A stretch of 64,000 nt of DNA from Bradyrhizobium sp. CSA112 (GTDB lineage: Bacteria; Pseudomonadota; Alphaproteobacteria; Rhizobiales; Xanthobacteraceae), in the NCBI RefSeq assembly GCF_029051645.1, contig NZ_JAACFS010000014.1:98339-162338 (forward strand). The letters run 5' to 3'. This document shows, piece by piece, positions 28,717 to 36,487 of the stretch. Within the stretch, counting starts at the first letter, position 1, and each line of letters opens with the position of its first letter. The notes below the pieces were generated by a model. That model had not been told where the DNA came from and searched no databases. It saw nothing but the letters and a program-made list of their open reading frames with translations. The position numbers and the translations under genes were made by a program.

Positions 28717-30182
28717 AGCACTTTCCCGGGATTCATGATGCCGAGGGGATCGAGCATCGCCTTGATACCGCGCATCAGTTCGATCGCGACCTTGTCCTTG
28801 ACGTCGGGCAGTTCGTCGCGCTTGAGCACGCCGATGCCGTGCTCGGCCGAAATCGATCCGCCCATCCGCAGCACGATCGCAAACACCACCTCGTTCACCT
28901 CATGCCAGCGTGACATGAAGTCGGCGGTGTCGCCGCCGATCGGCTGGCTGACATTGTAGTGGATGTTGCCGTCGCCGAGATGGCCGAACGGCACCGGCCG
29001 CGAGCCCGGAATCAGCTTCACCACCGCCGCATTGGCCTCCTCGATGAAGGCGGGCACGGCCGCAACCGGCACGGATATATCGTGCTTGATCGAGCCGCCT
29101 TCCGGCTTCTGCGCCGCCGACATCTCGTCGCGCAATTTCCAGAACCCGGCGCGCTGGGAGAGATTTGCCGCGATCACGGCGTCGTCGACGATGCCTTCCT
29201 CCATGCCCTTGGCGAGGATGGATTCCAGCGCGCCGCGGGCATCGTCGCGTGGAGACGACAATTCCATCAGCACGTACCAGGGATGCTTTGATGTCAGGGG
29301 ATCGCGGATGTCGATGCCGTGGCGCAGGCTGAAATCGACCGCGATGTCGGCGAGCAGTTCGAAGCTGGTGAGGCTGCCGGCCGCCTCGTTCTGCGCGATC
29401 GACAGCAGTTTCAGCGCTTCTGCCGGCGATTTGAGACCGACATAGGCGGTCTCCACCGCATGCGGCTTCGGAAACAGTTTTAGCGTCGCCGCGGTGATGA
29501 TGCCGAGCGTGCCTTCGGCGCCGATGAAGAGATTGCGCAGGTCGTAGCCGGTGTTGTCCTTCTTCAGCTTCGACAGCCCGTTCAGGATCCGGCCGTCGGC
29601 GAGCACGACCTCGAGCCCGAGCGCCATCTCGCGCGCCACGCCATAGGCCAGCGCCGCCGTGCCGCCGGCATTGGTGGAGAGGTTGCCGCCGATGGTGCAG
29701 CTTCCTTCCGCGCCGAGCGATAGCGGGAACAGACGACCGGCTTCGGCCGCACGCTGCTGTGCGATCTGCAGCACCACGCCGGCCTCGCAGGTCATGGTGT
29801 TGGAGGCGGGATCGATCTCGCGGATCTTGTCCAGCCGCCGCATCGAGACGACCACTTCGCCATTATGCGGGGTCTGGCCGCCGACCAGGCCGGTATTGCC
29901 GCCCTGCGGCACCAGCGCGATCTTGTGTTCGCTGGCGAGCTTGCAGATCGCGGACACTTCCGCCGTGGAGCCGGGCCGCAACACCAGCGGCGAACGGCCG
30001 TGGAACAGATCGCGCTCCTCGGTGACATAAGGCGCGATATCGGCCGCGTCGGTCACCGCGTATTTGTCGCCGACAATAGCGCGAAATTTTGCGATCAACT
30101 CGGCGGGAAGCGGCGGCACGGAAGCTTGCGAAGACCCTTGAACGGATTCTTGGACGATATTCATTTTCTTGTTCTCTTTCAT
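28713..30182 (-). CDS. FAD-binding oxidase/dehydrogenase (GlcD/D-2-hydroxyglutarate type)
   Basis: The 489-residue protein belongs to the VAO/PCMH flavoenzymes: PLVLRPGSTAEVSAICKLA and VPQGGNTGLVGGQTP form the FAD-binding N-domain, and the C-terminal cap has GHLGDGNIHYNV and SAEHGIGVLKRDEL, conserved in D-lactate, glycolate (GlcD) and D-2-hydroxyglutarate dehydrogenases. It oxidises a 2-hydroxyacid. The substrate is not settled by sequence. Start 30182 (MKENKK...) or 30164 are both possible; neither has an ideal site. Its stop overlaps the GNAT gene's ATG. Confidence 0.85.
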   Translation of the reverse strand: MKENKKMNIVQESVQGSSQASVPPLPAELIAKFRAIVGDKYAVTDAADIAPYVTEERDLFHGRSPLVLRPGSTAEVSAICKLASEHKIALVPQGGNTGLVGGQTPHNGEVVVSMRRLDKIREIDPASNTMTCEAGVVLQIAQQRAAEAGRLFPLSLGAEGSCTIGGNLSTNAGGTAALAYGVAREMALGLEVVLADGRILNGLSKLKKDNTGYDLRNLFIGAEGTLGIITAATLKLFPKPHAVETAYVGLKSPAEALKLLSIAQNEAAGSLTSFELLADIAVDFSLRHGIDIRDPLTSKHPWYVLMELSSPRDDARGALESILAKGMEEGIVDDAVIAANLSQRAGFWKLRDEMSAAQKPEGGSIKHDISVPVAAVPAFIEEANAAVVKLIPGSRPVPFGHLGDGNIHYNVSQPIGGDTADFMSRWHEVNEVVFAIVLRMGGSISAEHGIGVLKRDELPDVKDKVAIELMRGIKAMLDPLGIMNPGKVL

Positions 30183-30192
30183 TCCCGCCCGT

Positions 30193-31185
30193 TCATTCTC
30201 GCCCCATGGCTGCGCGGCGCAGCCGGTCGTTGATGGCTTCGCCCAATCCCTCGTCCGGAATGGGCATCACCGCAATGGTGTGCACGCCTTTGCCGTCGAG
30301 TGCGCGAAGATGGCCGAACAGATTGGCGGCGGCCTCTGCAAGATCGCCGCGCTCCGACAGATTCATCACCGTGGACGCGGCGTCAATTCCCGAAATTGCT
30401 CCGAGGCCAAAGGCGAGCAATGCTTCGCCGGGCTCGAGCCGCTCGGCGTTGAGGCGCACGCGCGCGCGCGGTGCGTAATGGGACGCCAGCATGCCCGGCG
30501 CCAGCGGTTGCCCGCTGTCGCTCTCGGTATCTGCCGGCGGCTGCACCAGCGCGCGGCCCAGCACGCGTTCGATCTCCGCGCGCGGCAGGCCGCCGGGGCG
30601 CAGCAGGATCGGTTCGTCAAAGCAGCCGACGATGGTCGATTCAACGCCGACGTCGACCGCGCCGCCGTCGACGATCAGGTCGATCCGGCCCGAGAGGTCG
30701 CTCTCCACATGGGCCGCCGTGGTCGGCGAGACATGACCCGAGATGTTTGCCGACGGCGCCACCACCGGGCCGCCGAACACGCGCAGGATGTCGCGCGCGA
30801 TCCTGTGCGCGGGTATCCGGATCGCGACCGTGTCGAGGCCAGCGGTGGCGAGGTCGGCCACCGCGCAATCCGGCGTTTTCCGCAGCACCAGCGTCAGCGG
30901 GCCGGGCCAGAACGCCTCGGCGAGCGCCATCGCCGGCACGTCAAAGCGCGCGATCGCCCGGGCGGCGGCGATATCGCCGACATGGGCGATCAGCGGATTG
31001 AAGGCCGGCCGGCCCTTGGCCTGGTAGAGGCGGGCGATCGCACCCGGGTTGGTGGCATCCGCGCCGAGGCCGTAGACGGTCTCGGTCGGGAACGCGACCA
31101 GCCCGCCTTCAGCCAGCGCACGCGCTGCGGCCGCCACGGCGGCCTCGCCGGCGGGCAAAATCTGGGTTTTCAGGCCAACATTCAC
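30193..31185 (-). CDS. L-threonylcarbamoyladenylate synthase (Sua5/TsaC type)
   Basis: A 330-residue protein with the YrdC-like core: GGLVAFPTETVYGLGADATN, KGRPAFNPLIAHV, WPGPLTLVL and VRIPAHRIARDI, followed by a second C-terminal domain of about 120 residues that distinguishes Sua5 from shorter TsaC. It makes threonylcarbamoyl-AMP for the t6A37 tRNA modification. The GTG at 31185 is preceded ten bases upstream by AAGGAA, which decides the start; longer in-frame readings lack conservation. It is the last core gene before the tRNA-Pro junction. Confidence 0.92.
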   Translation of the reverse strand: MNVGLKTQILPAGEAAVAAAARALAEGGLVAFPTETVYGLGADATNPGAIARLYQAKGRPAFNPLIAHVGDIAAARAIARFDVPAMALAEAFWPGPLTLVLRKTPDCAVADLATAGLDTVAIRIPAHRIARDILRVFGGPVVAPSANISGHVSPTTAAHVESDLSGRIDLIVDGGAVDVGVESTIVGCFDEPILLRPGGLPRAEIERVLGRALVQPPADTESDSGQPLAPGMLASHYAPRARVRLNAERLEPGEALLAFGLGAISGIDAASTVMNLSERGDLAEAAANLFGHLRALDGKGVHTIAVMPIPDEGLGEAINDRLRRAAMGRE

Positions 31186-31254
31186 TGTGATTAATTTCCT
31201 TAATCCGGCTGCTTGCGGTTGCCGAAACCCAAGGCTATAAGCCGCGTTCCAAGT

Positions 31255-31331
31255 CGGAGTGTGGCTCAGCCCGGTAGAGCACTGCGTTCGGGACGCAGGG
31301 GTCGCAGGTTCGAATCCTGCCACTCCGACCA
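31255..31331 (+). tRNA. tRNA-Pro (anticodon CGG), encoding its own CCA
   Basis: Acceptor arms CGGAGTG and CACTCCG, D-arm GCTC...GAGC, anticodon stem CTGCG/CGCAG around the loop TTCGGGA (anticodon CGG), and a T-arm GCAGG TTCGAAT CCTGC, then A and genomic CCA. All stems are complete. The integrase gene begins nine bases past the CCA on the opposite strand, reading towards the tRNA, which is the standard arrangement at an occupied tRNA attachment site. Confidence 0.97.
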
Positions 31332-31339
31332 TGATTTTC

Positions 31340-32587
31340 TTACGCTTTTCGTCTTCTTTCACGATAGGCGGCCAAGTCAACCCCGCGATCAACCCCAGAT
31401 ACGATGTTCTTGCTTGGTTTCGTCGTGATCGCCGCGGCCGCTTCGCGCAAGAACTCCGGGTGGTGGTGGCCATAGGTATCAAGCAACACCTCCACCGACA
31501 TTCCAAGAAACCCTGACGCTTTCCACGGGTCTGCTCCCCGCTGCATCAGCCAGGTCGCGGCCGTGTGCCTCAAGGTATGCGGAGTGACCTTGCCTGCTTC
31601 GGTGGATAGTTTGGCGAGTCCAACAGCGCTTCGGAAACCCGACTTGACGGATTTGATCGCCGCGCCGTTGAACTCGACAAAGTGCGAGATGATCGCGCCC
31701 GTCCTGACCCAGCGGCGCATATGGGCGAGCAACCGGTCAGGAATTGGCGCCGGCGGCTGCCGCTTTTTGGTCGGGCGCCGTCCCTGGGCGAGCCGATAAA
31801 AGATGCCGTTTTCAAGATCGACATACGATCGGCCCGTGTCACGGTACGGCGACGCTGACGCGATAGCGCCGGCCCGGGTGCCGGTATAGAGGCCAATCAG
31901 AATAAAGCGCGCGATATGGCGAAGCGGGCGCTTGCCGGTTTCAATCTTTTGATTCTTGAGAGGTCCGCGATGGCGTGTCTGGACTTCGCGGTACCGCCAG
32001 CACGCCCATAACAACGCGGCCGCTTCGCTGCGGCTCAGCCATCGATCACGACCTGGTCCTTTTGCAGGAAGCGCGACGCGAACCAACCCGCGGTGCAGAC
32101 CTTCCCGCGCATGATGATTGATTGCTGCACGCAGATCTTCCAGATCGCGCCGGGCTCCCCCGGATCGCCCGCGGGCCTTCACATACTGCCCGCATGTCTG
32201 CGCATTCACCTCAGCCAGCATTTTGCCGCCGAAGAAATCGTTCAGGCGACCGATCCGGTCGGCGAACTCGGATATTTCAGACTGAGGGGAGCCTCGTTCG
32301 AGGTAAGTCGCCTCGCGATGGGCGTGATAGATTGCCAGCACATCGGCGACATCGATGTCTTCAATGTCGCGGACGCGACGCGGGGGACGGTACTTCGAGG
32401 TGATATACTTTACTAGGGCGTCTTCGGCGGCCTTCGGCGGCTTTCGCTCAGCCTCGCTCGCAAAGACTCCTGTGGCAACCTCGCGGTCTCCATCGCGGAT
32501 GGTCCAGACGGCGTTGGCGATGAGACGTCCATTTCTTCTCTTGGCCTTGCGTTTGTAGAGTCTCGGGCCTTTGCTGATACGCGGCAT
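31340..32587 (-). CDS. Tyrosine site-specific recombinase (island integrase)
   Basis: A 415-residue integrase. The C-terminal catalytic domain shows R238 in TGTRAG, HTLRH (H337, R340) and Y372 in LLDTYGHH, with a candidate Lys in RRPTKKRQP. The position usually His/Trp in the GH/WLG motif is Phe (SGFLG), a form I recall as common in this rhizobial group. The N-terminus (MPRISKGPRLYKRKAKRRN) is basic and could bind arm sites. The gene ends nine bases from the tRNA-Pro 3' end. It overlaps the upstream excisionase-like gene by 175 bases and probably drives integration at that tRNA. Confidence 0.92.
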   Translation of the reverse strand: MPRISKGPRLYKRKAKRRNGRLIANAVWTIRDGDREVATGVFASEAERKPPKAAEDALVKYITSKYRPPRRVRDIEDIDVADVLAIYHAHREATYLERGSPQSEISEFADRIGRLNDFFGGKMLAEVNAQTCGQYVKARGRSGGARRDLEDLRAAINHHAREGLHRGLVRVALPAKGPGRDRWLSRSEAAALLWACWRYREVQTRHRGPLKNQKIETGKRPLRHIARFILIGLYTGTRAGAIASASPYRDTGRSYVDLENGIFYRLAQGRRPTKKRQPPAPIPDRLLAHMRRWVRTGAIISHFVEFNGAAIKSVKSGFRSAVGLAKLSTEAGKVTPHTLRHTAATWLMQRGADPWKASGFLGMSVEVLLDTYGHHHPEFLREAAAAITTKPSKNIVSGVDRGVDLAAYRERRRKA

Positions 32588-32790
32588 AGCTCCCTCATGC
32601 GCTCGATATGTGCCAGCGTCGTAAAATCCTTACCGGCGATGCGCTCGATGATGAGGCGACCGCGCAAGGCTTCCTTGCGAAGCCCAGAACTCGTCATCGA
32701 CCCATCGGGAAATGCCAGCGAAGCTGCGGTGGATAGTCGAATTGGATCGTTGGGAGCAATTTCGCTTCGACGGTTTGTTGGTGCGCCCAT
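32413..32790 (-). CDS. Excisionase-like small DNA-binding protein
   Basis: A 125-residue protein containing LSTAASLAFPDGSMTSSGLR followed by EALRGRLIIERIAGKDFTTL and AHIERMRELCRV. Wording of this kind (a hydrophobic helix, PDGS, then a second helix with GRL-I/V-ERIAGKD-TTL) is what I recall next to rhizobial island integrases, where it resembles a winged-helix recombination directionality factor. The overlap with the integrase start (175 bases) argues for tight coupling. The C-terminal 55 residues are low-complexity and lie inside the integrase reading frame, so the real end may be earlier. The start (MGAPTNRR) is a guess. Confidence 0.6.
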   Translation of the reverse strand: MGAPTNRRSEIAPNDPIRLSTAASLAFPDGSMTSSGLRKEALRGRLIIERIAGKDFTTLAHIERMRELCRVSAKARDSTNARPREEMDVSSPTPSGPSAMETARLPQESLRARLSESRRRPPKTP

Positions 32791-33031
32791 GGTCGCAGAC
32801 TCGCTGGATTTCCTCGACGTTGCGCAGCCAGTTGTGCATCCCAGCGATGTTGCCTGTTCTCGCGACCAAAGAAAACGACGCTCTCGGTGCAGATTGAGTA
32901 ACCCGCGTCGCACGCCAGCGTAGTCTTGCGAGCCCGCTCGCAGAGAAATCTGAGTCAGCAAAGCGTAGCGTAGCAGAATTACTTGCGTGTTTCACAGACA
33001 CTCTCAACATTGGATATCTCGATCGCTATCT

Positions 33032-33397
33032 TCATAGCTTGTAAGGTGCGCGGACACCGGGATCGCCATCCGGGAAATCCTTGATGTTGCGCGTGACGAG
33101 CAACATGGCATGCACCTGTGCTGTCGCCCAGATCACCGCATCTGGTAACTTGATCCGATGGCTTCGACGAAGATTAACGGCGCGTTCCGCGACCAGTTCA
33201 TCGACTGCGACGACATTGAAGCCGCTCAGGAAGCTGCGAGTCGCGGCTTCAAGCTCATGATCGGCACCAACCATGACCTCCATCCACGTTATGATACTGA
33301 CTGCTTTTTCCGTATAGCGCTGAAGTTCTGTGCGGGCTTCGGGAACAGCATTGAGGTAGTCGACCAGAATATTGGTGTCGAACAGTGCCTTCACCAT
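33032..33397 (-). CDS. vapC: PIN-domain toxin, VapC family
   Basis: A 121-residue PIN ribonuclease with the expected acidic triad: D7 in LFDTNILVDYL, E40 in ITWMEVM, D86 in LPDAVIW, and N104/D107 in VTRNIKDF. VapC toxins cut tRNA or rRNA when released from VapB. Its ATG overlaps the vapB stop by seven bases (33391-33397), the usual coupled order with antitoxin first. No frameshift or missing acidic residue was seen. The cell would be protected only while vapB is made. Confidence 0.92.
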   Translation of the reverse strand: MVKALFDTNILVDYLNAVPEARTELQRYTEKAVSIITWMEVMVGADHELEAATRSFLSGFNVVAVDELVAERAVNLRRSHRIKLPDAVIWATAQVHAMLLVTRNIKDFPDGDPGVRAPYKL

Positions 33398-33606
33398 TCG
33401 CGACGCACCTTCTCCTGATAGGCCAAGCCGTCCACCTTGCGTTTACCCCAGAGCCCAAACGCATCACCTTCTTGCTTGCTATGCCGCTTCGCGAGGTAGT
33501 CGTCGATCGCCTGACGAATAAGCGCCGCGCGCGACTGCTTGTCTTTCTTCGACAGTTCGTCCAGCGCTTGGATTTGGCCATCGCCGAGATCAACCAGCGT
33601 TCGCAT
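33391..33606 (-). CDS. vapB: VapB antitoxin (ribbon-helix-helix type)
   Basis: A 71-residue protein, MRTLVDLGDGQIQALDELSK..., with a short N-terminal beta strand and helix-helix pattern of RHH repressors (RAALIRQAIDDYLAKRH) and a polar C-terminal tail that would wrap the toxin. GGAG precedes the ATG. It overlaps vapC by seven bases. Upstream, directly over the likely promoter, lies a 26-bp near-palindrome that is its probable operator, as in other VapBC systems that autorepress. Confidence 0.88.
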   Translation of the reverse strand: MRTLVDLGDGQIQALDELSKKDKQSRAALIRQAIDDYLAKRHSKQEGDAFGLWGKRKVDGLAYQEKVRREW

Positions 33607-33619
33607 GGTTAGGGCTCCT

Positions 33620-33645
33620 GATATATGATATCGATATTATATATC
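33620..33645 (-). promoter_or_regulatory. Palindromic operator/promoter of vapBC
   Basis: GATATATGATATCGATATTA followed by TATATC is a 26-bp palindrome with one mismatched base pair position on each side of its centre (GATATATgATAT-CG-ATATtATATATC). It is 14 bases upstream of the vapB start and overlaps the A+T-rich promoter, as expected for autorepression by a VapBC complex. Confidence 0.8.
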
Positions 33646-33730
33646 TAACCGCCGAAAACGCCAACCCAATCGCGCTATCTGCGAAGAGCGATGGCTCATC
33701 TGGGCGACGGCTCTACCGACAATGTTCGGC

Positions 33731-33774
33731 CTCATAACCTGAAGGTCATAGGTTCAAATCCGATCCCGCAACCA
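33731..33774 (+). pseudogene. Initiator tRNA (fMet) 3'-end remnant, att-like scar
   Basis: CTCATAACCTGAAGGTCATA GGTTCAAATC matches the anticodon loop (CAT), anticodon 3' strand, variable loop and T-arm of rhizobial initiator tRNA as I recall it, and the 3' end reads CGATCCCGCAACCA where TATCCCCGCAACCA is expected. So 44 nt of the 3' half is kept, with one substitution and one missing base in the acceptor arm. Nothing tRNA-like precedes it. A 3'-end fragment of this kind is what an integrase leaves at the distal attachment site, so this is probably an old att from a different element that used initiator tRNA. Confidence 0.75.
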
Positions 33775-33780
33775 AGTTTT

Positions 33781-33816
33781 AAGCCCTTGAAAACGCGCCA
33801 TTTTCGAGGGCTTTTG
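33781..33816 (+). terminator. Hairpin terminator after the tRNA remnant
   Basis: AAGCCCTTGAAAA and TTTTCGAGGGCTT pair over 13 positions with one mismatch, loop CGCGCCA, followed by TTTG. It begins six bases after the tRNA-like CCA, as in a tRNA gene's own terminator, so it was probably carried with the attachment site. Confidence 0.7.
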
Positions 33817-34348
33817 CTGTCCGAATTTTGGCCCCAAATTTGGTTCGTGGAAGCGGCAGGAGGAAAGTCGCAGAAATCGGCGGGGCGCGGGCGAGACGCA
33901 ATGGCTCAATTGTGATCGAAGGGACGTTTACCCGCGGGCGCATAGATCCTCCATAACCGATTTGCGCAGGCCCACCCGTTCCTCAGCAGAGGACATCGAA
34001 ATTACTGGCCCGGCACAACTCCAACCTGCAATCAGACCGTTATGAGCGGGCGGATAGAAGACGCTGCCGTTGATTTTTCCAGCATTCTCGTTGTGTTTAG
34101 TATCGTTCGTTGCACCTCATTTCGATTGTTTCTGGTGCAAAACTGGTGCGGTACGCGCGTTCTTGTTGCCCTCAACGAACATCAGCTTATACGCCGCTTG
34201 GCACTGCGGTGGTCGGTCAGTATTCAGAGGTAGTTACAAGCGCCCACGACCGCACGGACGTGCGTCTTCGCGTAGCCGCGAGCGATGGCGTTGGATCGCC
34301 CGAGGGATGGTTGTGCATGAACCCACGTGCTGTTCTACGACTTTGAAA
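33817..34348. other. 532-base stretch with no recognisable gene
   Basis: Open frames here up to about 100 codons (for example on the plus strand near 34070) show no motif, no ribosome-binding site and mixed composition. I see no transmembrane pattern or conserved word. It lies between the tRNA remnant terminator and the radC remnant. Confidence 0.5.
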
Positions 34349-34575
34349 TCAAAGGAGTCTGCAGTCGTCACCAGTTAGGTGATGGCTGTAATTGGGGGTG
34401 GTTGGTGATGCCCGTTCGTGATCATCCCGATTGGTCATGCTGGCGTGGCCGTTCTTACCGACGATGATATGATCGCGCACGGAAATGCCGGGGGTGCCGA
34501 TGATCCCGGCGATCTACCTTGTCGTCTGGATGTCGGCGGTCGACCGGCAGGCGGCGCGATGACTGCGGCTGACGA
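34349..34575 (-). pseudogene. Remnant of a RadC/JAB-type DNA repair protein
   Basis: On the minus strand a frame reads STADIQTTR, then TAG, then IAGIIGTPGISVRDHIIVGK and NGHASM. That is the RadC C-terminus (normally ADIxMTRQI... then DHIIVG). The TAG at 34514-34516 sits where Gln is expected, and upstream the PSG-type zinc-ligand region appears only in another frame (PPAGRPPTS), so at least one frameshift and one nonsense change exist. RadC-like genes are common accessory genes of rhizobial islands. The gene is dead; the N-terminus is absent. Confidence 0.65.
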
Positions 34576-34668
34576 GGCGGGATAGGATATCCACGCCCGC
34601 GGACGCGGCCCCTCAGCTATCGCGTCGAGCTGCCTGAACGCGGACTGCTGGAGACGGTGGAGAGCGAC

Positions 34669-35556
34669 ATGAGCAAAGCCAAGCATTTGCGGAGCCTGCT
34701 GCGGCAGGACGGCGTGACCATCGCGCCGGGTGCATACGATTGCATCACGGCAACACTGATCGCGCAGACAGGATTTCCGGCCGTCTATATGACCGGAGCC
34801 GGCACCGCGGCGAGCCACGGTTATCCCGACTATGGGCTGCTGACCATGAGCGAAATGGTCGAAAATGCAGCGCGGATCGCCGCTGCGGTCGACGTCCCCG
34901 TTGTCGCCGATGCCGACACGGGATACGGCAATGAGCTCAACGTGGTCCGCGCCGTGCGCGAATTCGAACGGAGCGGTGTTGCCGCTATTCACATCGAGGA
35001 CCAGGTCTTCCCGAAGAAGTGCGGGCACCTGGACGACAAGGAGATCATTTCGTTCGACGACTACATCGCCAAGATCCGGGCGGCCGTGGACGCAAGGCGT
35101 AGTCTCGATTTCCTGATCATCGCACGCACCGATGCGCGAGCAGTCGTGGACTTCGAGGAAGCAATCAAACGCGCCAATGCTGCGCTCGCAGCCGGCGCGG
35201 ACATGGCCTTCGTCGAGGCGCCGCAGACGATCGACGAGGTCAAGACAGTTCCCAAACTGGTCGGGGGGCCGTGTCTCCTCAACGTCGTGCGCGGCGGAAA
35301 GGGTCCGCCGATCGAACTGAGTGCCGCCGAGGCGATGGGTTACAAGCTCGCCATCCTGCCGACCCTGCTATTCCAGGGTGTCATCGGTTGCTGTGAGGAG
35401 CTCCTGACGGAGCTCAAGACCGGCATCTTTCCGACGCCGCCCAGGGACCTCTCGCTTAAAGAGGCTTTTGCTCGCTTCCGCGCTCGCGAATGGGATTCAT
35501 TGCGGGACCGCTACCGCGACGTCTCGAATGCTGTGGCCAAGACGGGTGAGGCTTGA
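34669..35556 (+). CDS. Isocitrate lyase/PEP mutase superfamily enzyme
   Basis: A 295-residue TIM-barrel lyase: PGAYDCITATLIAQTGFPAV, TGAGTAASHGYPDYGLL, VADADTGYGNELNVVRAV, IHIEDQVFPKKCGHLDDK (metal ligands and the KKCGH loop of methylisocitrate/isocitrate lyase-type enzymes), and ARTDARAV. It could act as 2-methylisocitrate lyase, PEP mutase, oxaloacetate hydrolase or carboxyvinyl-phosphonate-type mutase. GGAG lies six bases before the ATG at 34669. It is convergent with the peptide ABC operon whose end lies 12 bases away, so the two may serve one catabolic pathway. Confidence 0.85.
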   Translation: MSKAKHLRSLLRQDGVTIAPGAYDCITATLIAQTGFPAVYMTGAGTAASHGYPDYGLLTMSEMVENAARIAAAVDVPVVADADTGYGNELNVVRAVREFERSGVAAIHIEDQVFPKKCGHLDDKEIISFDDYIAKIRAAVDARRSLDFLIIARTDARAVVDFEEAIKRANAALAAGADMAFVEAPQTIDEVKTVPKLVGGPCLLNVVRGGKGPPIELSAAEAMGYKLAILPTLLFQGVIGCCEELLTELKTGIFPTPPRDLSLKEAFARFRAREWDSLRDRYRDVSNAVAKTGEA

Positions 35557-35568
35557 AGCAGTGTCGCC

Positions 35569-36471
35569 TTACTGGGACCTCAGCCTGGGGTCTAGTTCGT
35601 CTCGTAGCGCATCGCCGAACAGGCTGAAACCGAACACCGCAAGACTGATGGCGATCCCCGGAAAGATCGCTATCCAGGGAGCGCTCTCGGCGTATTCCTC
35701 GGCGCCGCCCTGAAGCATCAGGCCCCATGCCGGCGTTGGCTCCTGCACTCCGAGACCGAGATAGGAAAGGGATGCCTCGAGCAGGATCGCCTGACCTACG
35801 AAGGCGGTGATCATAATGAGAAACGGCGCCATGACGTTCGGAACCATATGCCGCAGAATGATGCGGGCATGGCTAAAGCCATTGGCGCGGGCGGCGTCGA
35901 TGTAGGGGAGTTCGCGGATCGCCAGCGCACTTGAACGCACGACGCGGGCGCAGCGCGGAATGAACGGTATAGTGATTGCGATGATCACGTTCTCCGCTCC
36001 CGTTCCGAAGATTGCGATCACGGAGAGTGCCAGGATGATCAGCGGGAACGCCATGAATACATCAAGGATACGCTGAAAGATCAAATCGATCTTGCCGCCG
36101 AAGTAGGCGCTCGCTACGCCGAGCACGAGGCCGAGGGTGGCGCCGACGAACGACGACGCAAAGCCGACCAGCAGGGCCGTGCGCGATCCATAGACGATGC
36201 GCGAGAACACGTCGCGTCCGTATTGATCCGTGCCGAGCCAGTTCTCGAGGCTCGGCGGTTCGTGCATGCGGTCGAAGGCGTTGGCGACCGGGTTGTACGG
36301 GGCGATGAAGTCGGCAAACGCGGCAACCACCACCATGACGATGATGACTGCGGCGCCGGCGGCGCCCAGCGGGTTGCGGCGTGCGAACCGGACGGTCGCC
36401 GCAAGCCGGCTCCGCGGCTTGCGCTCATCCGTCAGCTCGATGCTCGTTCCGAGGTCGGTCGCGATAGTCAT
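35569..36471 (-). CDS. ABC transporter permease, DppC/OppC type
   Basis: A 300-residue permease with an N-terminal helix (GAAVIIVMVVVAAFADFIAPYN), the OppC-type extension NWLGTDQYGRDVFSRIVYGSR, five further helices, and the cytoplasmic EAA loop ELPYIDAARANGFSHARIIL that contacts the ATPases. It is the last gene in the five-gene importer operon. It begins 16 bases after the DppB-type gene on the same strand. The substrate is probably a short peptide, but related systems carry other solutes such as nickel or opines. Confidence 0.9.
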   Translation of the reverse strand: MTIATDLGTSIELTDERKPRSRLAATVRFARRNPLGAAGAAVIIVMVVVAAFADFIAPYNPVANAFDRMHEPPSLENWLGTDQYGRDVFSRIVYGSRTALLVGFASSFVGATLGLVLGVASAYFGGKIDLIFQRILDVFMAFPLIILALSVIAIFGTGAENVIIAITIPFIPRCARVVRSSALAIRELPYIDAARANGFSHARIILRHMVPNVMAPFLIMITAFVGQAILLEASLSYLGLGVQEPTPAWGLMLQGGAEEYAESAPWIAIFPGIAISLAVFGFSLFGDALRDELDPRLRSQ

Positions 36472-36487
36472 GCAAAGCCTCTCGCCG

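Noticed and set aside
32630..33010. A 126-codon minus-strand frame before the excisionase-like gene
   Set aside because: It overlaps the excisionase-like frame in another register and shows mostly Arg/Ser/Ala residues without helix pattern.
33691..33774. A full, functional initiator tRNA at 33,700
   Set aside because: The 5' acceptor and D-arm do not match tRNA, and the 3' acceptor strand has one missing base and one change.
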